Source of the DNA: Pseudoalteromonas sp. CO133X
GTDB lineage: Bacteria > Pseudomonadota > Gammaproteobacteria > Enterobacterales > Alteromonadaceae
Length of the DNA: 64,000 nt
Assembly (NCBI GenBank): GCA_004208945.1
Contig: SGPE01000024.1
Location: forward strand, 248,001-312,000
Direction: 5' to 3'
Notes under the pieces: model-generated
The model's database searches: none
What the model was told of the DNA's origin: nothing
Seen by the model: only the letters and a program-made list of their open reading frames with translations
Shown here: positions 19,448 to 29,492 of the stretch, one piece after another
How positions within the stretch are numbered: position 1 is the stretch's first letter
Layout: each line of letters opens with the position of its first letter
Position numbers and translations under genes: made by a program

Positions 19448-20276
19448 AGCGCAGGCCTACCTTGGCTTTGTGCTGATATTCTTGGGAGACAATTGGGCTT
19501 TGATGAATATCATCAGAAAACCATGTTGATAGCCAGCCAGTTAAAAATACCCAGTTTTGGTTTATTGGGTACTCAGCATGAAACTCAAAGATAAGACTGT
19601 ATGATGTGCTTGGGGTGTATACAGGTCTATTTGAATTGGCTTCAGAAGGAGTAATACCAAAATAATAGTTAGTAAAGTCTTCAGAATAAGCACTTAACCC
19701 GATACCCGAACGAAACTCCCAATTACGCCAAGGAATTATTTGACTAAAGAAACTGTTCATCACCCAGCCGTTGTGCGCGCCTGAAATATCATGCAAATAC
19801 TCAAAAGAGATCTGTGAATTATCAAATCGTCTTGATAGGCGCAGTCCAACATCAAAGTCATAATTTCTGCTTTTAATACCAGCAAGCTCTTCGATTACAT
19901 CTTCTTCGTAAAAGGCTAAGCCTGTTTCATCAAACCCAGATTGAATATTTGTACCAACTAGGTCCAGTCCCCATTCAAACTTATCAACTATGCTGTAGCC
20001 AATAGTTAATCCACCACTTAATTGGCTTTGATCATAATCAAGGTAAAAGTGGTCGTAGGAAAGGGCAAGATGAATGTCTGGCTCAAAGCCGTCATTGTAA
20101 GAGTCCATACCGACTAAATAAGAGTCTTCGATATAGTAACCAGCCCCAATTCCCCAATCCCATGCAAAACCTTGGCTGGGTTCTAACGTATTATCAGCGT
20201 AGTAACGGTTGCTTGCATGGGTCGATGTTGCCAATAAAGATAAGCAAAAAAATAGTATGGCGCGGCTGGTTTGCAA
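19437..20276 (-). CDS. MipA/OmpV-family outer-membrane protein (module 2)
   Basis: A 279-residue beta-barrel with a clear signal peptide (MQTSRAILFFCLSLLATSTHA). Alternating aromatic strands fill the chain, the segment NYYFGITPSEANSNRP is typical of MipA/OmpV, and the C-terminus is aromatic (KVGLRYVF). It heads the second module and overlaps the DUF3019 gene by 11 bp. The upstream region, like that of module 1, contains a TTGTAAC-type hexamer, here TTTGTAACAA at 20288-20297 on the minus strand; this could be a shared regulator half-site but is weak evidence. Confidence 0.82.
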   Translation of the reverse strand: MQTSRAILFFCLSLLATSTHASNRYYADNTLEPSQGFAWDWGIGAGYYIEDSYLVGMDSYNDGFEPDIHLALSYDHFYLDYDQSQLSGGLTIGYSIVDKFEWGLDLVGTNIQSGFDETGLAFYEEDVIEELAGIKSRNYDFDVGLRLSRRFDNSQISFEYLHDISGAHNGWVMNSFFSQIIPWRNWEFRSGIGLSAYSEDFTNYYFGITPSEANSNRPVYTPSTSYSLIFEFHAEYPINQNWVFLTGWLSTWFSDDIHQSPIVSQEYQHKAKVGLRYVF

Positions 20277-20415
20277 GTGTGTTGTCCTTGTTACAAATAA
20301 GTGAAATCATCATTATATACGCAATTAGTATATTGTTAAGGAGTTCCCAAAATCTGTAAAAAAGTGTAGTCGAGTCGTAAAGGTGTTAGGGAAGTGTAGC
20401 TTAGAAGTAAGAAAT

Positions 20416-20448
20416 AGGTGTTTGCACTTTTGCTAAGTGCAAACACCA
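20416..20448. terminator. Strong hairpin upstream of the 20454 lipoprotein gene end
   Basis: The stem GGTGTTTGCACTT / AAGTGCAAACACC with a short TTGCT loop lies just past the stop of the minus-strand lipoprotein gene. T-runs are weak on both sides (ACTTTTTATT on plus). Confidence 0.6.
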
Positions 20449-20453
20449 ACTTT

Positions 20454-21260
20454 TTATTGAACTTTAATTTTATCGATTAAGATACTTGTAAGGTAATACT
20501 GCATCATAGGCGTAAGAGCACTGATTTCAGTACGATTACATGGGCCTTGCTCTTTTGTTAAAGCACTCATGCGAGAAATTGTTTGATATTGAGGTATCAC
20601 AATATCGGTATTGTTTATACGCGACATACGCGCTTGTTCCGTATTTTGCTCATTGACGAAGCTGGCAACTTCTAGTTCGTTCTTGATCAATTGCTGTTGC
20701 TCAAAGCTATAGATGAGTGGTTCACGGTGAAAGCTTGCACTGTCTATAGATGACTTCGCAAACCATACAACATCGCCTGTTTTTTTATGGGTTAGTCGCA
20801 TACTCACCTGTGCTTGAATAGTAGCACATTGTTGAGTTGGGAATTGCTCTGCTACTTGATCAAAAAGTGGCAATGGTTTTTCAGGTGTCACTAATTGGTA
20901 TTCGGTATCGTCAACAAGTTCTAAATCTAGCTGGTGGATTGACAATGTGTAATCTGCTTGTCCATTTTGTACAACTTTTAATTGTTTTTCATTTAATGCT
21001 TCTGTTATTTGCGCATATAAAGTATCTGTAACACTCGTTTTATCAGCAACAATTGAAACGGTTTGGTTTGTATTTACTGTATGCGCAGGTAGTTGTACCG
21101 ATTTAACTTTTGGGGCTGCATGTTCAGTTTTATACTCAATTTGGAAACGTTGGCTTTTAAGCGACGGTTTTTCTGGCATCGCTAATAAAGGCGCCGGCTC
21201 TGGTTTTAGGGCGCAACCAGCTGATATAATTGTAAAAAGCAGTACTACAAGTAAGCGCAT
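20454..21260 (-). CDS. Putative lipoprotein of unknown function
   Basis: A 268-residue protein starting MRLLVVLLFTIISAGCALKP, a lipoprotein signal with lipobox I-S-A-G-C. In-frame ATG codons at 21278 and 21320 would extend it; neither has a clear ribosome site, and the 21260 start gives the most standard signal peptide. The mature part begins with a Pro-rich linker. It then has a mixed alpha/beta body with a repeated valine/threonine-rich character (TVSIVADKTSVTDTLYAQIT) and two Cys late in the chain. I do not recognise the family. It is divergent from the serine hydrolase gene at 21376. Confidence 0.65.
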   Translation of the reverse strand: MRLLVVLLFTIISAGCALKPEPAPLLAMPEKPSLKSQRFQIEYKTEHAAPKVKSVQLPAHTVNTNQTVSIVADKTSVTDTLYAQITEALNEKQLKVVQNGQADYTLSIHQLDLELVDDTEYQLVTPEKPLPLFDQVAEQFPTQQCATIQAQVSMRLTHKKTGDVVWFAKSSIDSASFHREPLIYSFEQQQLIKNELEVASFVNEQNTEQARMSRINNTDIVIPQYQTISRMSALTKEQGPCNRTEISALTPMMQYYLTSILIDKIKVQ

Positions 21261-21375
21261 AAAGAAAAGTCTACCCATAAAAAAGTTAATATTGTGCGTA
21301 TTGTACGTTAGTCGAAGCAAAAGTTCATGATATTATGTAATGAGAAACTTCCGAAACAGACTAAAACAATAACGA

Positions 21376-22533
21376 ATGAAGTACACGCTCACTTTTATTA
21401 TCTTTCTTTTTTCTTCTTTTTTTCTCCTTCTTTTCAGTGGGCATGCTGCAGGCAGTGACTCAAATTGGCAGCCCTTCGTTAGCGAGTACAATAAATATTT
21501 AAGAGGAAAATTAAGAGCTAAAGGAATTCCGGGTGGTTCTTTGGCTATTGTTAAAGTGGGTGAGGAAGACTTTATCCAAGGTATTGGTCGAACTAAAATA
21601 TCAAAAGGGCGAAAAGTAGATAAACATACACGATTTCGCTTGGCTTCAGTTTCTAAAACATTTGCAGGGTCATTGACATCAAAGCTTGCGGCTCAGGGAG
21701 AGTTCAATATTGATGATCCGATCAGTAAGTTCATTCCTGAATTCAATAATACTGTCTATAAAGATGATTTAAAAATTTATCATATACTGAGCCATTCAAG
21801 CGGTTTAGTGCCAAATGCCTACGACAATTTAATAGAATCAAGAATGAGTTACCCAGACATTGTTAAACAGCTTTTAACTGTCGAACCTATTTGCAAACCG
21901 GGTGAGTGCTATGGTTATCAGAATGTTATGTTCAGTCTCATTGATTCAATTATTTATAAAACAACTCAAATGGACTATGCCCATTGGATAGCTGAATATA
22001 TTTTTGCACCATTAAAAATGACGGATGCGAGCGTAGGCTACGAAGGTATGGTGCGTGACAATAATTATGCTCACCCTCATGTAAGAGGAAGAAAGCGTTG
22101 GTACACCTCTCGCTTAAAAAAGAATTACTACAAGGTAGCGGCCGCTGCGGGGGTTAATGCCAGCGCTAGTGATATGGCGATTTGGTTAAATGCGCAGCTA
22201 GGCCAGTACCCAGATGTATTGCCGCTGGATGCACTTATAAAACAAACGCGACCATACACCCATACAAAAAAAGAAACACGTCGTCGGGTATGGCGAGGGC
22301 ATGTAAAAGATGCCTACTACGGCCTTGGTTGGCGAGTATATGATTACGATGGTGAAATACTCTATTACCATAGTGGTTGGGTACAAGGCTACCGCAGTGA
22401 CTTAGTTGTTTTTCCACATTTAAATATTGGTTTTAGTTTAGTACTTAATGCGGAAACCGGGTTGATTAATGAGCTAACAACAGAATTTATCAATCGCACA
22501 CTGAAATATGCGCGAGAAAGTGAATCGAACTAG
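21376..22533 (+). CDS. Serine hydrolase of the beta-lactamase/penicillin-binding fold (class C type)
   Basis: A 385-residue exported protein with an extremely hydrophobic phenylalanine/leucine-rich N-terminal segment (about 5-22). The three motifs of the family are present: SVSK at 91-94 (nucleophile Ser91), YQN at 181-183, and HSG in the YYHSGWVQGYR block near residue 335. Members include esterases, DD-peptidases and AmpC-like enzymes, so a beta-lactamase function should not be assumed. The HSG triad instead of KTG is more typical of esterase or peptidase members. Transcription ends at the terminator shared with yhbY. Confidence 0.85.
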   Translation: MKYTLTFIIFLFSSFFLLLFSGHAAGSDSNWQPFVSEYNKYLRGKLRAKGIPGGSLAIVKVGEEDFIQGIGRTKISKGRKVDKHTRFRLASVSKTFAGSLTSKLAAQGEFNIDDPISKFIPEFNNTVYKDDLKIYHILSHSSGLVPNAYDNLIESRMSYPDIVKQLLTVEPICKPGECYGYQNVMFSLIDSIIYKTTQMDYAHWIAEYIFAPLKMTDASVGYEGMVRDNNYAHPHVRGRKRWYTSRLKKNYYKVAAAAGVNASASDMAIWLNAQLGQYPDVLPLDALIKQTRPYTHTKKETRRRVWRGHVKDAYYGLGWRVYDYDGEILYYHSGWVQGYRSDLVVFPHLNIGFSLVLNAETGLINELTTEFINRTLKYARESESN

Positions 22534-22555
22534 TTATATATTTCGTCTAGGCATT

Positions 22556-22582
22556 AAAAAAGCCAGCAAGCTGGCTTTTTAT
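22556..22582. terminator. Bidirectional terminator between serine hydrolase and yhbY
   Basis: The stem AAAAAGCCAGC / GCTGGCTTTTT with a two-base loop region sits between two convergent genes and has A- and T-tracts for either direction. Confidence 0.87.
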
Positions 22583-22599
22583 AGAATTGGCTTTCAATC

Positions 22600-22896
22600 T
22601 TAACCGCGAGGTAATTGAATCTTTTTCTCTTCACTTTGACGGTAAAGAACAATGGTATGGCCAATTGTTTGAAGTTTCACAGCACCGGTTTCGCGAACAA
22701 TTGCATCGAAAATTAATACTTTTGTTTCACGTTCATCCGTTGGTACTTTTACTTTAATAAGCTCGTGGATATCTAGAGCGCTTTCAATTTCAACTAAAAC
22801 GCCTTCGGTTAAACCGTTTGCGCCAAGTAATACCACAGGCTTTAAACTGTGTGCTTGACCTTTTAAAAACTGCTTTTGTTTGTTCGATAATTTCAT
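22600..22896 (-). CDS. yhbY: YhbY family RNA-binding protein (CRM domain)
   Basis: A 98-residue single CRM-domain protein beginning MKLSNKQKQFLKGQAHSLKP, with the GANGLTEGVL GxxG-type loop at about 25-34. In E. coli YhbY associates with pre-50S ribosomal particles. Its divergent position directly upstream of rlmE and ftsH is the conserved gammaproteobacterial order, so the identification is firm. Confidence 0.95.
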   Translation of the reverse strand: MKLSNKQKQFLKGQAHSLKPVVLLGANGLTEGVLVEIESALDIHELIKVKVPTDERETKVLIFDAIVRETGAVKLQTIGHTIVLYRQSEEKKIQLPRG

Positions 22897-22985
22897 GATG
22901 TTACAAATTTTGCTGAATATGGCTTGAATTAAGGGTATTCTAACGCCATCTAGAGAATATTACTAATTAGTTACGTATTAATTTT

Positions 22986-23615
22986 ATGGCAAATAAAAAA
23001 CATTCAGCTAGTTCTAAGCGATGGCTGAAGGAACATTTTGACGATCCTTATGTTCACGAAGCGCAGAAGAAAGGTTGGCGCTCTCGTGCGGTATTCAAAT
23101 TAGATGAAATTCAAAATAAAGATAAATTAATTAAACCAGCCATGACCGTGGTTGATTTAGGTGCTGCTCCAGGAAGTTGGTCACAGTATCTTGCTGAAAA
23201 GGTGGGTGATAAAGGCCAAGTTGTTGCCTGTGATATCTTGCCAATGGATTCGTTAGCAGGCGTAGACTTTTTGCAAGGTGACTTTCGAGAAGAAGCGGTA
23301 TTAGATGCGCTATTAACGCGCATTGATGGGAAAAATGTGGATGTTGTATTTTCTGACATGGCTCCCAATATGAGTGGTAATACATCGGTTGATCAGGCAG
23401 GAAGCATGTATCTAGTGGAGCTTGCATTAGATATGTGTCACCAAGTTTTGAAGAAAAATGGTGCTTTTTGTGTGAAAGTTTTCCAAGGTGAAGGGTTTGA
23501 TCAATACTTACAGGACGTACGTAATAGCTTTAAAGCGGTCAAGATCAGAAAGCCTGATGCATCGCGTGCCCGTTCTCGGGAAGTTTATATAGTGGCGACG
23601 GGATACAAACTGTAG
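22986..23615 (+). CDS. rlmE: 23S rRNA 2'-O-ribose uridine-2552 methyltransferase
   Basis: A 209-residue FtsJ/RrmJ enzyme that methylates U2552 in the A-loop of 23S rRNA. The SAM-binding motif is [15 protein letters not shown]. The catalytic K-D-K-E residues are recognisable in [26 protein letters not shown] and SREVY. It is followed 57 bp later by ftsH, the classical rrmJ-ftsH heat-shock unit. Confidence 0.97.
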   Translation: MANKKHSASSKRWLKEHFDDPYVHEAQKKGWRSRAVFKLDEIQNKDKLIKPAMTVVDLGAAPGSWSQYLAEKVGDKGQVVACDILPMDSLAGVDFLQGDFREEAVLDALLTRIDGKNVDVVFSDMAPNMSGNTSVDQAGSMYLVELALDMCHQVLKKNGAFCVKVFQGEGFDQYLQDVRNSFKAVKIRKPDASRARSREVYIVATGYKL

Positions 23616-23672
23616 TACAGTTGTGCTGCGTTAAGTTGAATTTATATTAATTGGATACAAGAGGTTAACCCC

Positions 23673-25622
23673 TTGAGCGATATGGCGAAAAATCTAATAC
23701 TCTGGCTGGTCATTGCAGTTGTGCTAATGTCAGTCTTTCAGAGCTTTAATGGTGGCGATCAGGCTGATCGCCAAACAAGTTATACCCAGTTTGTTAGCGA
23801 TGCACGTAGCGGCGCTATTCAAGAGGTTTCTATTGAAAGTAGTTCAGGTACGATTACCGGCACTAAGACTAATGGTGAGCGCTTTCAAACTATCATGCCG
23901 ATGTACGATAAAGATATTTTAAATGATCTTTTGAAAAGCAATGTGAATGTAAAGGGTGTAAAACCTGAAGAGCAATCTTTCCTCGCCAGCATTTTAATCT
24001 CTTGGTTCCCAATGCTGCTGCTAATTGGTGTGTGGATATTCTTCATGCGTCAAATGCAAGGTGGTGGCGGTAAAGGTGCGATGTCTTTCGGTAAGAGTAA
24101 AGCGCGCCTAATGAGCGAAGACCAAGTTAAAACAACCTTTGCTGATGTTGCTGGCTGTGATGAAGCAAAAGAGGACGTTACTGAGCTTGTTGATTTCTTA
24201 CGTGATCCATCTAAATTCCAAAAATTAGGTGGTAGCATTCCGAAAGGAGTGCTCATGGTAGGTCCTCCAGGTACAGGTAAAACGTTACTAGCCAAAGCCG
24301 TTGCAGGTGAAGCAAAAGTGCCGTTTTTCACAATCTCAGGTTCTGATTTCGTAGAAATGTTCGTTGGTGTGGGTGCATCACGTGTACGTGACATGTTCGA
24401 GCAAGCTAAAAAAGCAGCGCCTTGTATCATCTTTATTGATGAAATCGATGCTGTAGGCCGTAAACGTGGCGCTGGCATGGGTGGTGGTCACGATGAGCGT
24501 GAGCAAACACTTAACCAAATGCTTGTAGAAATGGACGGCTTTGAAGGTAATGAAGGTATTATCGTTATTGCCGCAACTAACCGCCCTGATGTACTCGACC
24601 CTGCATTATTACGGCCTGGTCGTTTTGACCGTCAAGTTGTGGTTGGTTTACCTGATATTCGTGGTCGTGAGCAAATTCTTAAAGTGCATATGCGCAAAGT
24701 ACCATTGGGTGACAACGTAGAAGCAGCAGTTATTGCACGCGGTACACCTGGTTTCTCGGGGGCTGACCTTGCTAACTTAGTAAACGAAGCAGCATTATAT
24801 GCAGCGCGTGGTAACAAGCGTGTTGTCAGCATGGCTGAATTTGATGCCGCCAAAGACAAAATCATGATGGGCGCTGAACGCAAGACCATGGTGATGAGTG
24901 AGCAAGAGAAAGAAATGACTGCTTACCATGAAGCGGGTCACGCGATTGTTGGACGTATGGTGCCTGAACACGATCCAGTCTATAAAGTGTCTATTATCCC
25001 TCGCGGTCGTGCATTGGGTGTAACAATGTACCTACCTGAGCAAGACCGTGTTAGCCACTCTAAAGAGCTTTTAGAGTCAATGATTTCGAGCTTGTACGGT
25101 GGTCGTATTGCTGAGGCACTTATATACGGTGAAGATAAAGTGACGACAGGTGCAAGTAACGATATCGAACGTGCTACTGACATCGCTCGTAAAATGGTGA
25201 CTCAGTGGGGCTTGAGTGAAAAGCTTGGTCCATTACTTTATGCTGAAGACCAAAACGAAATGTACATGGGTGGTGGTGGAAGCCGCTCGATGAGCATGTC
25301 GGATGAAACAGCAAAAGTTATTGATAGTGAAGTGCGCTTGTTCTCTGACCGTAACTATGAACGTGCTGAACAAATCTTAAAAGATAATATTGATATCTTA
25401 CATGCAATGAAAGATGCATTGATGAAATATGAAACCATCGATGCAGGTCAAATAGACGATCTTATGGAACGTAAGCCAGTTCGCGAACCTCGTGATATGC
25501 ATGATCGCAGACCGGACGAGAAGAAAAGTACAGAAAAGCCGGCTGAGCCAGCCTCACAAGAGCCGAAAAATGATGATTCAGCCAAAAAGGATGAAACAAG
25601 CCTTGATGATAAAGCGGAATAA
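23673..25622 (+). CDS. ftsH: ATP-dependent zinc metalloprotease FtsH
   Basis: An inner-membrane AAA+ protease of 649 residues that degrades membrane proteins and short-lived regulators such as LpxC. Start TTG at 23673 ([13 protein letters not shown]) mirrors E. coli; an ATG at 23682 is the alternative. Two membrane segments lie at about 7-24 and 103-123. Walker A is GPPGTGKT, Walker B IIFIDEID, then the second-region-of-homology block RPGRFDR. The protease site is HEAGH with the usual downstream Asp. The C-terminal tail (from about 605) is hydrophilic and K/E/D/P-rich. A strong terminator separates it from folP. Confidence 0.98.
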   Translation: MSDMAKNLILWLVIAVVLMSVFQSFNGGDQADRQTSYTQFVSDARSGAIQEVSIESSSGTITGTKTNGERFQTIMPMYDKDILNDLLKSNVNVKGVKPEEQSFLASILISWFPMLLLIGVWIFFMRQMQGGGGKGAMSFGKSKARLMSEDQVKTTFADVAGCDEAKEDVTELVDFLRDPSKFQKLGGSIPKGVLMVGPPGTGKTLLAKAVAGEAKVPFFTISGSDFVEMFVGVGASRVRDMFEQAKKAAPCIIFIDEIDAVGRKRGAGMGGGHDEREQTLNQMLVEMDGFEGNEGIIVIAATNRPDVLDPALLRPGRFDRQVVVGLPDIRGREQILKVHMRKVPLGDNVEAAVIARGTPGFSGADLANLVNEAALYAARGNKRVVSMAEFDAAKDKIMMGAERKTMVMSEQEKEMTAYHEAGHAIVGRMVPEHDPVYKVSIIPRGRALGVTMYLPEQDRVSHSKELLESMISSLYGGRIAEALIYGEDKVTTGASNDIERATDIARKMVTQWGLSEKLGPLLYAEDQNEMYMGGGGSRSMSMSDETAKVIDSEVRLFSDRNYERAEQILKDNIDILHAMKDALMKYETIDAGQIDDLMERKPVREPRDMHDRRPDEKKSTEKPAEPASQEPKNDDSAKKDETSLDDKAE

Positions 25623-25641
25623 TCGTTAAAATAGTACAAGC

Positions 25642-25668
25642 AAAAGCCCCGAATGCCGGGGCTTTTTT
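25642..25668 (+). terminator. Rho-independent terminator of ftsH
   Basis: AAAAGCCCC-GAATG-CCGGGGCTTTTTT type stem-loop, 20 bp after the ftsH stop. Confidence 0.9.
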
Positions 25669-25779
25669 GTAGACAAATTTTAAGATACCGTCTTTGCAAT
25701 AATATTTATTAGCGAAATAGGTATAACTGTTTACTCAAATGCATCTTAGCCATTGCTATACATGCCGTAAAGGTGATAA

Positions 25780-26628
25780 ATGACCGTTCTTAACTTACCA
25801 CGAGGTCGCACTTTACACCTCGACTCCCCTGTTGTGATGGGGATTTTAAATGTCACACCCGATTCATTTTCAGACGGCGGCAGCTATTGCCAATTAGACA
25901 GCGCTGTCAATCAGGCCAATACACTATTAGAACAAGGCGCCTTAATTATTGATATTGGTGGTGAGTCAACCCGTCCTGGCGCACCAGATGTTTCGTTAGA
26001 AGATGAATTGGCAAGAGTTATTCCTCTTGTAAAAGCGCTTCGTGAACACAGTGATTGTGTTATTTCAATTGATACCAGCAAAAGTGAAGTAATGCGCCAA
26101 GCTATAGAAGCAGGTGCAGATATTATAAATGATGTGCGAGCTCTTCAAGAGCCTGGTGCCATTGAGGTGCTTGCTCAGTACCCAGATGTGGCAGTGTGCT
26201 TAATGCACATGCAAGGGCAGCCTCGCACAATGCAAATAGCCCCGCAATACGATGATTTGTTTGCTGATATCAATAGCTTTTTTGCTGCGCGTATCGAAGC
26301 GTGTGAGCAAGCGGGTATTCAGCGAGAGCGAATTATACTAGACCCAGGTTTTGGGTTTGGAAAATCGTTGGCACATAACTATCAAATCCTCGACAAATTC
26401 GATGATTTTAATCAATTCAAACTACCTGTTTTGGCGGGCTTATCTCGAAAGTCTATGATAGGTAATTTACTAAATAGAGACACGAGTGAGCGCTTAGCTG
26501 GTAGCCTAGCCGGCGCACTTATTGCTGCACAAAATGGCGCAAAGATCATTCGTGTTCATGATGTATTAGAAACTGTTGATGCCTTAACCGTTTGGCAGGC
26601 GTGTAATAAAGGATTTTTAAATGAGTAA
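25780..26628 (+). CDS. folP: Dihydropteroate synthase
   Basis: A 282-residue TIM-barrel enzyme that condenses 6-hydroxymethyl-dihydropterin pyrophosphate with p-aminobenzoate in folate synthesis; it is the sulfonamide target. Both signatures are present: [13 protein letters not shown] (pyrophosphate-binding loop 1) and GGESTRPGA (loop 2), plus the DPGFGFGKS block. Its last 8 bp overlap glmM, the conserved folP-glmM operon. Confidence 0.97.
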   Translation: MTVLNLPRGRTLHLDSPVVMGILNVTPDSFSDGGSYCQLDSAVNQANTLLEQGALIIDIGGESTRPGAPDVSLEDELARVIPLVKALREHSDCVISIDTSKSEVMRQAIEAGADIINDVRALQEPGAIEVLAQYPDVAVCLMHMQGQPRTMQIAPQYDDLFADINSFFAARIEACEQAGIQRERIILDPGFGFGKSLAHNYQILDKFDDFNQFKLPVLAGLSRKSMIGNLLNRDTSERLAGSLAGALIAAQNGAKIIRVHDVLETVDALTVWQACNKGFLNE

Positions 26629-27976
26629 AACAAGAAAATATTTTGGCACGGATGGTGTTCGCGGTATGGTTGGGGAATATCCAATCACCCCTGAGTTTGC
26701 TTTAAAACTAGGTTGGGCTGCAGGACGAGTTTTATCAAAGATTGGCACTAAAAAAGTGATCATTGGTAAAGATACGCGCATCTCAGGCTATATGTTAGAA
26801 ACGTCTCTTGAGGCAGGCTTAATTGCCGCAGGTATTGATGTGGTTTTACTCGGACCTATGCCGACTCCAGCTGTTGCATACCTCACACAAACATTCCGTG
26901 CTGAAGCGGGTATTGTTATTAGCGCTTCTCATAACCCTTATCATGATAATGGTATTAAATTCTTTTCTAGCCGGGGTTTAAAACTCCCTGATAATGTTGA
27001 GCTAGAAATTGAAGCTATGATGGATGAGCCAATGACGTGTGTTGCATCCGATAAACTCGGAAAAGCACGCCGCTTAGAAACGGCCGATGGTCGCTATATT
27101 GAGTTCTGTAAGAGCCAATTCCCGCAAGGATTATCACTTGAAGGGTTAAAAATAGTGCTCGATTGTGCCAACGGTGCTACCTACCACATTGCACCATCCG
27201 TGATGCGAGAACTAGGCGCAGAAGTAATTTGTCATGCATGCGAGCCGAATGGAGTAAATATTAACCTTGAGTGTGGTGCCACTCATGTTGAAACACTTAA
27301 ACGCAAAGTGCTTGAACACAATGCTGATGTAGGGATTGCCTATGATGGTGATGGCGACCGCGTCATGATGGTTGATCACAATGGCCGTGTATTTGATGGT
27401 GATGACATTGTTTACATTATTGCTTGCCAAGCTGCAAACGATGACATGCTTGGTGGTGGTGTTGTAGGTACCGTCATGTCTAATATGGGACTTGAAAATG
27501 CGCTTAAATCACGCGGTATTGATTTTGCCAGAAGCAAAGTCGGTGACCGCTATGTAATGGAGCTACTACAAGAGAAAGGGTGGAAAATTGGTGGTGAAAG
27601 CTCAGGCCATGTATTAAACCTTGATCTAATTAGTACAGGCGATGGCATTATTTCGAGCTTACAAGTGCTTGCAGCAATGGTTGCACAAAATAAAACATTA
27701 CAAGACCTAGGTGCGGGTTTCACAAAATACCCAATGAAAATGATTAATGTTCGTTATCCTCAAGGAACCGATCCTACACAAGCTCAGGCGGTGATTGACT
27801 GTGTGGCTGAGGTTGAAGAAAAACTTGGTAACACTGGGCGTGTACTACTTCGTAAATCAGGCACTGAACCCGTTGTGCGTGTAATGGTCGAAGCTGAGCA
27901 AGAGAAAGTTGTACTCGATAATGCTCAGAAAATCGCTCAAGTTGTCGAATCTGTGAGCAAACAAACCGAGGCATAA
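26621..27976 (+). CDS. glmM: Phosphoglucosamine mutase
   Basis: A 451-residue alpha-D-phosphohexomutase making glucosamine-1-phosphate for UDP-GlcNAc synthesis. The phosphoserine loop reads [18 protein letters not shown] (catalytic Ser near 103), the metal loop is [13 protein letters not shown], and the sugar loop GGESSGHV. The final domain has [14 protein letters not shown], which binds phosphate. It overlaps folP by 8 bp and is followed by tpiA after 69 bp. Confidence 0.97.
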   Translation: MSKTRKYFGTDGVRGMVGEYPITPEFALKLGWAAGRVLSKIGTKKVIIGKDTRISGYMLETSLEAGLIAAGIDVVLLGPMPTPAVAYLTQTFRAEAGIVISASHNPYHDNGIKFFSSRGLKLPDNVELEIEAMMDEPMTCVASDKLGKARRLETADGRYIEFCKSQFPQGLSLEGLKIVLDCANGATYHIAPSVMRELGAEVICHACEPNGVNINLECGATHVETLKRKVLEHNADVGIAYDGDGDRVMMVDHNGRVFDGDDIVYIIACQAANDDMLGGGVVGTVMSNMGLENALKSRGIDFARSKVGDRYVMELLQEKGWKIGGESSGHVLNLDLISTGDGIISSLQVLAAMVAQNKTLQDLGAGFTKYPMKMINVRYPQGTDPTQAQAVIDCVAEVEEKLGNTGRVLLRKSGTEPVVRVMVEAEQEKVVLDNAQKIAQVVESVSKQTEA

Positions 27977-28045
27977 CAATAACCTCTTGTAACTTTGGGC
28001 AAGTCGAGTTAGTATCTTGCCCGCTTTCTAATGTGGAGTGGAATT

Positions 28046-28795
28046 ATGGCAACACGTAAGCCAATGGTTGCAGGTAATTGGAAAATGAACGGCTCATTAG
28101 AGCACGTTGAACAGTTATCTCAGGCAATTAAAAACGTTCAATCGGATGAACTGGATATTGTGGTTTTTCCACCATTCCCATTGATGAGTAGTTTGCTACA
28201 ACGTGATGTGCTTGTTGGCTCACAGACTGTATCTGAGAATCAAGCAGGTGCATTTACGGGTGAAGTCGATGCGCAGCTTATAAAAGATTTAGGCGCCACA
28301 TACACATTAGTTGGTCACTCAGAACGCCGAAGTATTTACGGTGAGTCAGACCAAACTGTTGCAGAAAAATTCGCCCGTGCGCAAGAAGTAGGCTTAACAC
28401 CTATCTTATGTGTTGGCGAAAGTGAGCAACAACGCGAAGCAAATGAAACCGAATTAGTGGTTGCAGCACAAATTGATGCTGTAATTGATAAATTAGGTGT
28501 AGCAGCACTAAAGAATTCTGTGGTAGCATACGAGCCCGTTTGGGCTATTGGCACAGGTAAAACTGCTTCACCTGAGCAAGCTCAAGCTGTGCACAAATTT
28601 ATCCGCGAAAAAGTCGCTTCACTGGATAGCGATTTAGCCGCGCAGCTAACCATCTTATATGGTGGTAGCGTGAATGAAAAAAATAGCGAATTATTATTTG
28701 CACAACCAGATATAGATGGCGGCCTAATTGGCGGCGCAAGTCTAAAAGCAGACTCATTCACTGCAATCTGTGAGAGTGCAAAAGGGACCGTATAA
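28046..28795 (+). CDS. tpiA: Triosephosphate isomerase
   Basis: A 249-residue TIM-barrel enzyme interconverting dihydroxyacetone phosphate and glyceraldehyde-3-phosphate. The motifs are GNWKMNG at the N-terminus (catalytic Lys), LVGHSERR (catalytic His) and VVAYEPVWAIGTG (catalytic Glu). ATG at 28046 is preferred over 28031 because GTGGAG lies at the right distance. The position between glmM and secG is typical of Shewanella/Alteromonas relatives. Only one base separates its stop from the secG start. Confidence 0.97.
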   Translation: MATRKPMVAGNWKMNGSLEHVEQLSQAIKNVQSDELDIVVFPPFPLMSSLLQRDVLVGSQTVSENQAGAFTGEVDAQLIKDLGATYTLVGHSERRSIYGESDQTVAEKFARAQEVGLTPILCVGESEQQREANETELVVAAQIDAVIDKLGVAALKNSVVAYEPVWAIGTGKTASPEQAQAVHKFIREKVASLDSDLAAQLTILYGGSVNEKNSELLFAQPDIDGGLIGGASLKADSFTAICESAKGTV

Positions 28796-28796
28796 G

Positions 28797-29144
28797 ATGT
28801 ACGAAATTTTATTAGTAGTTTATTTAATCGTTGCTTTAGCACTTGTTGGTATGGTTTTAATCCAGCAAGGTAAAGGCGCAGACATGGGCTCATCATTTGG
28901 TGCAGGTGCTTCTGCCACTGTGTTTGGTTCATCTGGTGCTGGTAACTTTATGACTAAAACAACGACAATTCTTGCCACAGTATTCTTTGTGTTAAGTATT
29001 GTTCTAGGTAACCTTACAGCTGGTCAAATTAAAAAGACTGACGAATGGGAAAATCTAGAAGCTGCGCCAGCTGTTGAAACAGTAACGCCAGCACAAGATG
29101 ATGTGCCTGTTACTGAAGAGAAAAGCTCTGACGTACCAAACTAA
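28797..29144 (+). CDS. secG: Preprotein translocase subunit SecG
   Basis: A 115-residue small membrane subunit of the SecYEG channel. Two membrane segments lie at about 2-22 and 53-73, linked by the conserved GADMGSSFGAGASATVFGSSG loop (one residue over a short quote, spanning about 28-48). The acidic, Pro/Thr/Val-rich C-terminal tail is longer than in E. coli. ATG at 28797 follows the tpiA stop by one base, implying coupled translation. A tRNA-Leu gene follows, as in E. coli secG-leuU. Confidence 0.95.
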   Translation: MYEILLVVYLIVALALVGMVLIQQGKGADMGSSFGAGASATVFGSSGAGNFMTKTTTILATVFFVLSIVLGNLTAGQIKKTDEWENLEAAPAVETVTPAQDDVPVTEEKSSDVPN

Positions 29145-29220
29145 TTAGCGTTGCTAAATTAGGTTAAGCAGTTACTTTCCTCAAGTAATAATAACGCTTA
29201 ACAACATACAAAAATTGTAT

Positions 29221-29305
29221 GCGGATGTGGTGGAATTGGTAGACACGCCATCTTGAGGGGGTGGTGGCTTAGGCCGTGGGGGTTCAAGTCCCCCCATCCG
29301 CACCA
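29221..29305 (+). tRNA. tRNA-Leu, anticodon GAG
   Basis: An 85-nt cloverleaf with encoded CCA. The acceptor stem GCGGATG pairs with CATCCGC, the anticodon stem CCATC / GGTGG encloses the loop TTGAGGG (anticodon GAG), there is a long class II variable arm, and the T-loop GTTCAAGTC is intact. It lies 76 bp after secG, matching the position of E. coli leuU. Confidence 0.97.
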
Positions 29306-29310
29306 AATTT

Positions 29311-29345
29311 GAAAAGCCGTTACTTAACAGTAACGGCTTTTTTCA
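29311..29345 (+). terminator. Rho-independent terminator after tRNA-Leu
   Basis: GAAAAGCCGTTAC / GTAACGGCTTTTTT stem with a TTAACA loop, directly after the tRNA CCA end. Confidence 0.92.
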
Positions 29346-29492
29346 TTTTCTCCCCTCTTTGCACTAGTCTGGTGCTTTTACTTTAGAAAAAGCCTTTCTT
29401 ATATTTCTAATATTCTGAAAAATAAATAAAATTAATCTTGGAGCTTTCCTTGCTTATATTACCTGTTATTACTTTATAGGTGAGTTTAGAGC

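Noticed and set aside
21376..22533. Beta-lactamase resistance gene
   Set aside because: The fold motifs fit but the third motif is HSG and the family is broad; no evidence for antibiotic hydrolysis.
24050..24478. 142-residue open frame antisense to ftsH
   Set aside because: Proline/serine/threonine-rich shadow of a conserved gene; no start signals.
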